From the NCBI GenBank assembly GCA_013397935.1, contig VZRN01005390.1, positions 88,570 through 152,569 of the forward strand: a stretch of DNA of 64,000 bases. Reading direction: 5' to 3'. Below the pieces are notes generated by a model. It saw only the letters and a program-made list of their open reading frames with translations. It was not told the origin of the DNA and did not search any database. The position numbers and the translations under genes were made by a program. Positions 34,885 to 46,064 of the stretch are shown here, piece by piece (within the stretch, counting starts at the first letter, position 1; each line of letters begins with the position of its first letter). This DNA comes from Dasyornis broadbenti. Its lineage: Eukaryota > Chordata > Aves > Passeriformes > Dasyornithidae.

Positions 34885-35716
34885 ACATGTCCATGCAAAG
34901 AGGAAAGCTCATTGGAAGGCTTGGTAAAAATGGGGAGCTGGCTGTTGAGCAGGGAGATCTCCATCCCAGCTCTTGAATGCACGGCATGTATTCTCTACAG
35001 CCCCCCAAGGATCCAAAGACCAGCAGGATGCCTTCACATCCAGGAGACCAGGCAGACAACAGCCCAGGGACTCAGTGCTGCTCAGTTTTGAATCATCATG
35101 ATCGAACTGACACAGCATGGGCCTGTATCCAGGTCACCAGCACATGCCTGCAGCACAGGGCTGGCCTGCCAGAACCTGCCTTCTCCAGGCTGGGGTGGTT
35201 GGGGCACTGGACTGTGTGTGGCACAACTCTCCAAGAGGCAGGACACATGCCAGGGCAGGAGAGTAGGCTCCCACCCAGTCCAGATGGCCAGTGTGCTTCA
35301 CATGGATGCCAGACCTCTGCTTGTAGGGTCTCTGTAGGGGCACAGCCTTCACCCAGGGGTGCTACGATACTTCACTGGAAGAGCTCCCCTCTCCCCTCCC
35401 TCAGCTGAGCCTTTCATTCTTGGAAGCCGCACACAGGATAAAGGCACATCAGCTGCTCAGTGCTAGCAATTGCACCTTTACCCAGGTAGGAAGGGTCCAG
35501 CTCCAGCTGAGGGCTGCAGCACAAGACACTGCATCAAGCACAGTGCTCTTCCACCCATGGACAGGATGGACTTGCCTGGTGCCCACCTGGGTATCACAGA
35601 TGAATCCAAGGGGACATGGGGATGCATGCCCCACAGAATTGTGGTGACAGTCCTACCTGCCATTCTCACTGGTGGCACATGCTTGCAGGTCTGCAGGCCA
35701 ACCACCTTTTCCTTCT
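34885..35716 (-). other. RGP1: RGP1 3' UTR
   Basis: Presumed 3' UTR of RGP1, between its stop codon at 35717-35719 and the minus-strand AATAAA. Open frames in it are incidental. Confidence 0.55.
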
Positions 35717-38700
35717 TCATATGGTGATGGAGTTAGTACTGGAGAACTGAGATACGTAGGAAGCTAGGATGGGGTTGGTGGGAAGAACTTTGATGGGCAA
35801 GTCCCAGCTGAAGGTGTCCACTTCCATCTGCTCCACCCCAGTCCAGGTGACAGCCTCTGACTGGCTCCCACGAACCAAGCAAGTCCCCGCTGACTCCCCA
35901 GAGGTCACAAACTCAAAGTGCAGCCTCCACTTCAGGGACACTGTGGGCAAGAGGTTGGTCAGCAGACAACACCACAAGGGCCACGGACAGCAGCTGTCTC
36001 AGCACTGTCTGTCCTGGCAAGGGGACAGCAAATGACACAGGCCAGGAACGACACAGGCCAGCAAGGGCAGGGCTGAGGACATCACAGTCCTCCTGTAGAG
36101 ACAAGCAGGGGTGGGTCCCTTCCCTGGTGGGTACTAACCGATGTTAGTGGTGAATCCCGGGGTAGAGCTGAGCGGGATGGGCAGGCTGAAGCTGCTCTGT
36201 GCCGTGTGCAGGCAAGACTCCTGATGGCGGGCATGCACGGTGAAGGAGACAGGCTGCCCCCGCCGGCGCTGGAACTCCTCCTGGATGGTCTCCTCTGTTT
36301 GCAGGCTCACCGAGAACTGCGGGGCAATTGGTAGGGTGCTTGCTCTCACAACCTCATACACACCTTGTGCAAAACCTAGGGGCTCCACTTCCCAAATGAG
36401 CTCAGGACTGGACCATTGTCCACCTCACACTCCAAGGAAACCCCAGCTAGGTCCCACCAGAAACCCTTGCAGCCCAGTGCCACCCCAATCTCTTCTCCCT
36501 CTCCGCCACCCTAACCGCCTGCCTCTCCCCAGTAACCCCAGAGATAGCAAAGACCTGCAGACATGGGATGTCTCCTTCTGAGAAGTTGAAGGTCCCAATG
36601 ACATCCTCTCCGATCTTATACACAGTCTTAAAGATGCAGAATGTCCCCACCTTCCCACGAGTGTTGCTGATGTTATACAGGTCTGGAATAATAAGAGGGT
36701 AAGGCTTGTGGCAGGACAAGGCTCTGCTTTGTGTAATGCTCTGGGTTAATGACATGGTCCCATGCCTCCTGCTTGGGTGTGAAGGACAGTCCCACCCACA
36801 AAGGTGGTATTCCCTATGGGAAATACCTGCAGAGAGCAAGAGCAAACCACACACTAGCTACAATATGCTGGGCAGAGGGTCTCTCTGGCTTAAGCAGGAA
36901 CAGCCTGAGACTGGCTCCACAGCCACAGCTGGAACTTTGCTTTGTCAGTGAGAGATTTTTTGCAGCTGGCCCTGAGATGTTCTCCAGGCCCAGCTTCTTA
37001 GGAAGGACAGCGGGTTTGAACATGGAATATGACCTACGCAGGCTGCGTCGGGAGGTGGCCACCATGAGCAGTTCTGTCGCTAGGTCCGCCAGGCGAGAGT
37101 CTTTCTTTAAGCCCTCCTCCTCCTCCAGGAAGGGGTTTGAGGGTGCAACAGCCTCATCCTGTGGGAATTGGTAATCCTTGAGCCCTGAGAAGAAGGCAAG
37201 AGCATCAGCAGGGCAAGGTGCAGTCTGGCTTGCATGTGCAGGGAGAGCAGAGCATGGCCTTACCATGCAGCACAAGGACACGGAAGGGCACGCGCAGGAG
37301 CTTGATGGGGGAGTTGACCCGCTGGCAGCCGATGGTCAGCTTGTACACGTACTTCACCGACTGTCCCCGGAAGGAGGGGGGGCCATCGACAGGCAGTGTC
37401 TCACAGTACGAATCTGCAAGGGGTACAGAAACTTTGCTTTCCAAGGCCAAAAGGAAGTTCCTGTAGCTGTCGTGTGCAGGCTCCCTGCACCGAGTGTTAG
37501 GACCAGCAGCAGTGCTGAGCTGGGGACAGTGCCTGGTGCTTTCTGCTGTCTCCTCTTTCCTCTAGAGGCCAAGCACAACGAAGCTCCCCTGCACCAGGCA
37601 CACTGCTCTTCACATCACATGCACCATCATCCAGATATTGCTTCCAGCACATACAACCACACACACAAACTCCATCTCCAAAGAATGTGAAAGATGTAAA
37701 ATCCAGAAACACAAACACATGAGAGCTAAACTTACTCATCACGAGTTCAACCCAAATTTGCCTCTGTGCACTCCCTGGCCCACCGCTCTCACAACGCAGC
37801 CTCCTCCACCTCCTGCCCCATGTGGGTGTTGATCAGTACCTCATGCCTCTTATGGTATTTGCTTTACACAAACCCTCAATTTCAGCAATAAGTTAGCTTC
37901 TTCCTGTGTTTTTCTCTGAGGACCATGTCTAAATGATCAAGAAACAATTCCAAGACATTCACAATAACCTGTGGTGTGTCCCTCGTAACAGACTGATGAC
38001 TTAGACCACAAAGCCTCTGAGTCTGAGGGTTCTGAGATACCAGGGCCTGGCTTACACCATTCAGCCCTCCTAGAGCCCCTTGGCCACCACACAAATCCCA
38101 ATGCCTCTTGACGCAGTGTGAACACTTCTGCAGCTTTCCCAAACCACACGCTGTATAACAAGAAAGATACAAACAGTGAACTATGGAAAGTCTCCACCTC
38201 CTCTGGCTTGCCCACCATAGCGCAGATACACCCTGCCAGAGGAAGGGCAGCATCCTGCTCTGAAACCACAGATCCTTCCCCATGTCTGGCACATACTGAA
38301 TGTTGAGGCTTAGATTAAAAGTTAGGGTTACATTTTAAATATAACTTCTGCATTTAAAATAACAGGACTGGAAGGAAGAAAAAAGCCTGTGCTAGTGTGT
38401 AGAGTCGACAGGATGTCACACGTTAAAACACAAGGCTCTCTTTTGGACCAGGATGCAGATCAAGCAGAGAACTATCCTGACAGGAAGGAAAATCAGGTAT
38501 TTCCAAGGAGAGAAGCAGACTTCTGTAACCCCTGCACCAGACTTAACAGGAGTGCTCACAAAGACCTTCATGCCCAGTGAGGATAATCTGAGCAGAGACC
38601 ACTGCTGTCAGAGGAAGATGGGCCATTTGCTACCTACCTGGCACAGGAATGCCAAGACTCAGGAAGTCCCAGCTTCTGTGCCTATCCCAGAGGAAAGCAC

Positions 38701-41700
38701 ATTCCTGGTACTACAGATGCCTTCCTTACCCACCTGCTGTGCCCTCTGGCTGGGCTCCTGGCCTGTGTCCAGGCTGCTTCCATTTCCTCCTCTCTCTGTG
38801 ATCTACCAAATATTTAAAGGTATTACAAAACCAGAGAGAAGGCAAAAACAGCCACAGAAAGGAAGACTTGAGAAAATGTTTCATGGTGACAAATTTAAAG
38901 AGCTCAGCCTGGACCATGTGTCAAAGGCCTGGAAAATGAGTCAACTTCAACATATAAGCACCATAACAAGAGTAAGGTATTGGGGAATAAGTTGGTCAGC
39001 AATCGAAAATAAGTCCTTTTATCAAGAGACGGTCTGACACAACCTAAGCTCTATGTGCCAGCTCTGGCTGCAGTTTAATAGCATAATATATTGCTGAAGC
39101 AGAATTAAGATTTCTTGCGTTTTCTGGTTTGTTTTTTTTTCCCCTTTCTAAACTGCGTAGCAAAACTCAAAACTTTTGAAAAACAGGAAATGAAGAATTA
39201 AGATACACACCCACACAGCCTTAACTCCCCCTCCACAGAGCTGGCAGGAGACCCCACAAATGATCTGCAAGCGTGCCAGCTGCAGTCTCACATGAGAGCA
39301 GCAGCACCACAGGCTGATGGAATCGTTGTGAGCCACCTGGCAGCGAATGAGACCAGGGCTGTGATCCGGGCATTTCAGTGTTAATAAAACAGTGCCACAT
39401 GCACCCACATCACACGTGATACATGAAATAGACAGGTGCATCACACAGCCAAGGTGAAAGGCTGTAACATACAGCAGATGAACCTCAAAGAATTGAAGTT
39501 TGTGTGCTTCCTGAGGAGCTGCGTCCAAGCACCAGGTAGATGCAGGCTGTTTGTGTGCCACCCAGAGGCAACCAGGACACACATACATCACATCATTGAG
39601 AAGGACAGACAATCCCTAGCTGAGCTGGGGGCTGAACAGCTTCTGTCTGCTAAGCCAGTGAACAGTCAATCCCTCAGTCCATCCCAGCCACCTGGAACCT
39701 GGGCTGTCGTCACTGATCTGTTATCCCAGAAACTGCCCCGCCTGCCTAAGATGTGCGAGAAAAAGGGACTTCCCTCTGCTCCCAGGGAATGGATGCTCCA
39801 GCCCCAAACCTGCAAACAGCAAGGAACACAGGAGAATCTAGGTAAGCCTCAGGCCACCTGAGATTTCTGCCTCCTCTTCCTCCTCCTCCTCTCTGCTGGC
39901 ATGGCCAGCTCCTTTCTCCAACATGCTGCTGTAGGATAATAAGTGAATAACTAACGTCTTCAGACAACTGGCTCTGCAGTTTAGGGGCACAGCCCCAAGA
40001 TGGCATTGCCTCACCCCACTAACCACCAAGCCAAGCCAGCCTGGTTTCACCAGGTCCACCTTTCCCTCCAGTCATGCCCCTCCAAGGCCAGAATGGCAGG
40101 AGATACCAGCTTCAAAACCAGCATGTCACAACCCCGCGGCTGCTTGGTCTCGCTTGCAGCTCTGCTCTCAGCTCTGCAGAGCTCAGTGACCCAGCAGAGC
40201 CTGCCCCACCATAGGCACCATGCCTCCACTCCCTGTGCTCTGCAGCTTGAGAGGTCTCCATCAGTTGTTCCCAGCAGATCCCTGGGGCAACCTAACAGAC
40301 CTCTCCACACACAGCCTGCAAGGACTAAAATCACTGCTGCTAGATCACTGCCACTGGAATGCAAAGGAGAGGTGACATTACCTGAACAGGCTGGGTCACA
40401 CAGCCAACCAAGAGACAAAAGCGCATACTGATGTTTCCATAGCTGTCTACTCATATATTAAGAGCTTTGAGCAGAGATGATGAGGAGTGCTCACTTTCAC
40501 AGCAGGAAAATTAGAACACACAGAAGATTGTTATCTTCAGGATGGCCACAACCTGAACAGGAAGCACAAACTTTTGGAGGACACCAGCCTAAATTCCAAG
40601 AATATTCCAAGAATACTGGCTGAAGAAATACAGGTAAGGAAACGCAGGTGTATGTAGCCATTTCTTCTGCTGCAACCAGGTATTTCAAAAGTTTTATGCC
40701 TTGCAGCTACACAGTGGATCTGCAGCAAAGGCCACAGGCCAGGGGCAGGTCTGAGGGACACGTTGCAGCACACAATCCTAACACAGCAGAGAACAGACTC
40801 TGGATGATGCAGCAGTTCCTGAGCACTCACGTTCCCACCACAGCACCTTGCCTTTTGCAAGCACCAGGGTCTCACATTTGCAGCACTCAGGTCTGCAAAG
40901 CCAGTTTGGAAAGTGGAGCTCCCCAGAGGAGAGCTCTGTGAGGAGGGGAAGAGGAGACAAGACTCACAGGACTTTGACTCTCCAGGATCCAGTCGCAAGT
41001 CACAGAAGAGAATCTTTGGAGGGGTGGACAGGATACACTGACCCCGCTCTCCTGGAAGAGAAGAAACGCATGAATGCAGCCCAGCCTCAGGCTGTGTCCA
41101 GGTCAGCCAGGCTTTATCCTCATGGGGACGCACAGGGAGCGGAGAGCCAAGGAGGCAACATCTCTTGCCCTGGTCATTTTATGAAACATTCCCAATGCAG
41201 CTGGACAGACAACTGTCATGTTTCAATCCAAGCTAGCGTAACTTTGATTTCAGTATTAACAAGGTCCCACAACATCCATCACCAAGGAATGACACAAGGA
41301 AAGCAACACAGACTTCCCACTCGCTTCTATGCATACTGCCATCAAGAAGCACACATTATGGTCTGCTTGAGTCCTGCCCACTGTGTTCTCACTGTCCCTA
41401 CTCAGGTGACAGGCAGCAGTGGCACTCACCTCTGTTGGGGACAAAGACGGTCTCGTTCTCTGCCTGCACATCATGCTTGCTGCCATCAGAGGGAGGGAGT
41501 GCCACCCGGTTCTCGCTGGCGTGAAACTGGCAGTGGATCTGGGCACTGGCCCACGCCAGCATCTCACTGAAAGCAAAGAGCAACACCTATGTCTATGCTT
41601 TAAACCTGAATTACAGCAGGCAGGAATTGGGAAAAGAGAAACTCTGTCTGCTCAGCTCCATGCAGGACTGCTTGTCTAGAAGGAAGAAGGCCATGCTTCA

Positions 41701-44700
41701 TTGTCACTGAAAACACTCTCACAGTTCCCCTCCAAACAAGCCTTGGGAGTAAGCTCAAGCTGGGGTGCTGACTCAAAACCACTTCCACCCTAGCTGTTGA
41801 CAACAGTTTCACCCAAAGGTCTGGCTCTGTGGTCCAAGGACTCTTTTTAAGAAGCAGTATTTGCAATCTGAGCATAGGCACAGCACTGACACAGCACAAG
41901 AAAACGCATCCTGCCCTCATAAGAGAAGACAACAGGCAGCACAGGTCAGCAGCCCCTGTCCCCTTCCATGGGGACAAGAGATGAGGTGGCCTGTGCAAAA
42001 CTTCACAGGGATCTTCCACCAAACATACTGAGAGCAAGTGTACCAAGATCCAGTCCAAAGCCTTACTCATTTGTTCATCTTTCTCATCACCCACAGCTTG
42101 GAACTGGCCACTCACTGCACCCTTGAGGACACCTTCAGCTGCTGCACATGGGCCCAGCCTGGCAGAGGACTCTCAGCCATGACGAGTTAATCCCAAGCTA
42201 GAGATGACATACAGAGCAGCACTCCAGTAACAAAACAACCATGATGGAAGTGCACAAATTTTAAAGCAAAATACTCCCGCAACCTGGGTTCAGCTGCCCC
42301 TGCCCACAGCACCCAGTTGTCCCAATCCTCAGGACAGGCAGGGCACAGACATGTTCCCTCTGCCCCCACAGCATGATCCCCATCAAGAACATCAGCTGCT
42401 GTTTGTGCCAGACCAAAGAAGGATGCTTCTGGGTCTTTCATTAGGACCTATTTTCTCCTCCTTATGCAAGGGGTTTGCTGACGGCAATAGGGGAGGCAAA
42501 GGTATCATTTTGACCCCTCTCTGTACAGCCACAGGAATGAACGTAGGCCCACACATCCAGCACCAAACAGTCTCGTGTTGTGGACTCTGCTCTGACCTCA
42601 GCCATTCCACAGGGTATTTCCCATGGTACTACTGACACCTTTCAGTTTCCAAATCACTCTTCTATTTTTATTTCAATAGTGGTCTCTATAGTCTAGCCAG
42701 TGAATAGTTCCTCTGGTGTTTTATAACATAATGATCTGATTAGTAAGCACTAACACCAGAGCTCTAGGTGGCAGAGGGATTTTCTGTGGTGCATAGCTGT
42801 CTCTCCATGTGACACATCAGAGCAGTTAAAGGTGTAGATGAACCCAGGAAAAAGGAGTGCTGTGTTTGTGTCAGCTGACTAATGATGCATTATTTGATCT
42901 TTAGTATGTGCTGGCTGCCCTTATACAAACACACCTCAGTTACTATACCCAGTTGCTTTGAGCCCTGCAGTTTTAGTTTGCATTTTCAAAACTACCAGCA
43001 TGGCTCTTGCATCAGGGCTGCCGTATGTTTTTCTGTTGTAAGGTATCTGCTGTTTGGAAACAGAGACCTTCTCTTGCTTGAGGCAATGTTTGCTAATTTT
43101 ATATAAGCTTAGAATGATTACAGGACCTTCAAAACCCTTTCTTTTTCAGTATTGCTTTACAATATGCCACTGGATTGTTTTCATTTTTTCTAGCCAGATG
43201 TCCAAACAAAATTTGCATGTCCCTTCCTGCCAGCAGACCTGGCTTGTTCAGCTGGTGTTTGTTCAGCAGTGGAGGAGCCTGCACTGGTGCTGAGGTCACT
43301 TCCCTCCAGTCTCACCTTTCCCCACAATACCTGTAGCCTATGTGTGACATGCTGTGTGCAGACTCTGGGCAGAACAGATTTATTTCTTGTACTCCACTAT
43401 CAAATTAATTTCCGACCTTTCCTTCAGTTCTTTCCCTGTGCTCAAAATGCAGTCTCCCTGTCCTTACACCTGTCAGCCCCAAAACCTTCTAGTCCCTGAC
43501 AGGTCTATCTACTTGTTAGAGTCACTGTGCTTTGATCCGGCTCCTGCCTTTATGCAATCCACAGCCTCATTTTCCAAACCACCAATCTACTTGCTGTTGC
43601 CACTTGTATAACTTAGCCAGGTCTCGTCAGATTGATCATCTGGGGTTTTTCTTATTATTTTAAAAATTTTTCTTTTCCAAGGGGCAGTCTTCCTCAGACC
43701 ACAACACACCTGAAGTTCCCAAATGTAGCTCTCATAAATGCATTGCATATCCCCCCAAACCCCACAAACTACACCCACCTGGTACCCTTGCAGTCCCACA
43801 CATTTCAGAAACAGGCAAAACATCTCTTGTCATCGCACAGGACAAAACTCTGGGAAGCTGGATGCTTATGCCACAGCTGAATTTGAAAGCTGAATTCAGC
43901 AGGCAAGAGGAAGCAGGATGAAAAGATGGAAAGTTACGGAAGGCAATAAATACAGAAGTCCTACAAGAGATTGCGCTGCTGCTGAGACTGCAGACGCTGT
44001 GAGTGGGCTCACCAAAACAATCACGTGAATATTGTACTGGTGATGAAAACATGCTGAACCCAACAGGGCTGGACACAGACACTTCCCAGGAAGGGCTCAA
44101 GATGAGAAAGCACTCTCCACTCCCTAAAGAATCAGACAAGGCCAAACACTCAGCGGACATGAAGGCTTTGGGTGATTAATTGTGACATGGAGTCACCCCC
44201 TGTGAGCCAATATGGGAAGCTCCCATCTTTTCACATTTCCTCAGCACTGGTAAGGAGAGATGCAGTCCTCAAAGGCTGGGCCACAGAAAATGCTGCCGCA
44301 GAAAGTGCCCCGTTCAGACCCTTGGAAGCCCTCATCCCTTTGTCTGCCATCTCTGAAGACACGGATCACATTGATCTATCCAGCACGCCTGGACAGAAGA
44401 GAGCTCCTTCCACAAATGTGGGAAATAATGACGTTGCCTGGATGTTGCTCTGTGGGATTGTCACCCTGGTGTGACCAGATATCCCACTTTGACAGCCAGT
44501 TTGGCTTCATTTTCTGCCAGTCACTGTCACTGAGAGCTCACCTGAGGGACAGAGAATCTCTTAACTGCATACTTCTTTCCTTGTCTCCTTCTTTGGGGGC
44601 AGAAAACCAGCATAATTACCTCAGCTTTGCCCCAAAAATTGCGACGGTGCAAGGCTCCCTTAAGGGAGTGCCTCGAGTAGGGAAGTCACAGGGGGCTGAG

Positions 44701-44980
44701 CTGGTACCATTGCCACACAACCCAGCCATGACTACTGCTCCAGAGGGAGAGGGATGAGAGGGAGGGCTGTTCCTTCTGGAGGGACCCAGACAGCTCCAAT
44801 ATTTGGAGGCTTCATGCACGGACTGGCACAGGCCCTGTACCTGCTGGCGGAGGTCGACGAGGCTGATAACGGGTTGGTGAAGGTGATCACACACTCCAGC
44901 ACCTCCCCTGCCAGGAACACGGGCCCACGGCCCAGCTTGGCCAACACTTCGATCATGGCTTGGACAGTCCTGCTGCACAC
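35717..44980 (-). CDS. RGP1: RGP1, RAB6A GEF complex partner 1
   Basis: RGP1 with RIC1 forms the guanine-nucleotide exchange factor for Rab6 at the Golgi, needed for retrograde transport. Eight coding exons, right to left: 44841-44956 (exon extends to 44980 with 5' UTR), 41430-41566, 40968-41051, 37264-37413, 37038-37184, 36555-36682, 36139-36316, 35717-35940. They total 1164 bases, giving 387 residues against 391 in human. The start MIEVLAKLGRGPVFLAGE is the conserved N-terminus. Also seen: AWASAQIHCQFHASENRVAL, RGQCILSTPPKILFCDLRLD, GPPSFRGQSVKYVYKLTIGC, FPQDEAVAPSNPFLEEEE, SLQTEETIQEEFQRRRG, HARHQESCLHTAQSSFSLPI and VDTFSWDLPIKVLPTNP, ending in TNSITI. The fold is arrestin-like. Some donors are weak (GTCTTT after 36555; GTAGGT before 37038), but the joins reproduce the human protein. 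An upstream non-coding exon near 45560-45620 is expected but not located. Confidence 0.95.
37414..40967. other. RGP1 intron (3.55 kb)
   Basis: Intron splitting codon Tyr of the KSYSY motif. Contains scattered A-rich and CA-rich segments; no nested gene recognised. Confidence 0.6.
41567..44840. other. RGP1 intron 1 of coding region (3.27 kb)
   Basis: Intron between exons encoding STSAS and SEMLAW. It includes an A/T-rich stretch (42640-43650). No gene or identifiable repeat. Confidence 0.6.
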
Positions 44981-45007
44981 CTGCCAAAAAAGCCAACAGT
45001 GGGCACA

Positions 45008-45300
45008 TAATCACAGAATTATAAATTCAAAGAATCACCAAATGGTTGGGGGTGGAAGGATCCTTAAAGATCATCTTGTTCCAACTTCCCTGCCATGGGC
45101 AGGGATACCTCCCACCAGATTGCTCAGGGCCACGTCCAGCCTGGCACTGAACATTTCCAGGGATGGGGCAACCACAACTTCTCTGGGCAACCTGTGCCAG
45201 TGCCTCACCACCCTCACAGTAAAGAATTTCTTCCTAATATTTAATCCCAATGTACTATCTTTCAGTTTAATGCCATTCTCCCTTGTCCTGTTACAGCGAC
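45008..45300 (-). mobile_element. CR1 LINE 3' end fragment
   Basis: In minus orientation it reads like a CR1 3' end: acaagggagaatggcattaa, gaagaaattctttactgtga, then caggttgcccagagaagttg, ending aagatgatctttaagg and the short tail. It inserted just upstream of the RGP1 start-codon exon. Confidence 0.93.
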
Positions 45301-45539
45301 ACGGAGAGGGGACTGGGCGCTGTAACAGAGGGGAAATGGGAACACAAACACACGCACAGAAAGTTTGCGCGAGAAACACGCACAGCCCTGGCCTTACATT
45401 TACATACATCCTCCCCCAAGGTTCACACAGGTAAGGGGGGTTCAGGACACACCGCGAGGGTGAGGAAGGAGAGTCCTGACACTCCCAACCCTGCGGTCCC
45501 TACCGCAGACAGGCACACCGATAGCTCTACCCACGGGAC

Positions 45540-46030
45540 CCGGGACACAGGGCCGTAAACTTCCCGCAGCTCCGTCTCGGGCCCACTCACCACCCGCACA
45601 GGCCCCGCGCTCCGTCCACTACGGCTGCAGGCCCGGCTCCCCTCAGTCGCTCGGCGGAGATCGGCAGCGCTCGGTCAGAGTTCGGCAATGCTCGGGAAGC
45701 CCTCGGGAACGCTCGGCAGCACTCGGGCTACACTCGTCAGCTCTCGGGCAGCATTGGGACACCCTCGGGAACGCTCGGCGACTCACCGCCAGGGCTCGGC
45801 AACGCTCGGGCAGCGCCCGGCAACGCTCGGGCAGCGCTCGGGCAGCGCTCGGGCAGCGCTCGGCAACGCTCGGCAACTCTCGAGCACCCCTCAGCTGCAC
45901 TCGCCAGCGCTCGGCTACTCTCGGAATCTGCTCGGCAGCGCTCGGCGGCGGTCGGTGGCGCTCGGCCCGGCACCCCCGGGGACCGGCGGCTGGGCGGGTC
46001 CGTGTTTCCGCCGTGCCCCGGGGGCGCGNN
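45540..46030. promoter_or_regulatory. Head-to-head RGP1/GBA2 CpG promoter
   Basis: The minus-strand RGP1 and plus-strand GBA2 diverge from this very G/C- and CpG-rich segment, the usual layout of a shared bidirectional housekeeping promoter. No TATA box. Most of it (45640-45966) is a tandem repeat; the right end runs into an assembly gap. Confidence 0.6.
45640..45966. repeat. 10-11 bp GCTCGGGCAGC minisatellite in RGP1/GBA2 promoter
   Basis: About 30 imperfect copies of GCTCGGGCAGC / GCTCGGCAAC are arrayed back to back. The three cleanest copies lie around 45825-45860. Each copy carries one or two CpGs. Because the unit lacks stop codons, several frames stay open. Confidence 0.9.
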
Positions 46031-46064
46031 NNNNNNNNNNNNNNNNNNNNNNNNNNNNNNNNNN
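46029..46064. other. Assembly gap (36 N) at the 5' end of GBA2
   Basis: Run of N directly before the first visible GBA2 codons. A further single N lies at 46226, at the 3' edge of the same exon. Confidence 0.98.
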
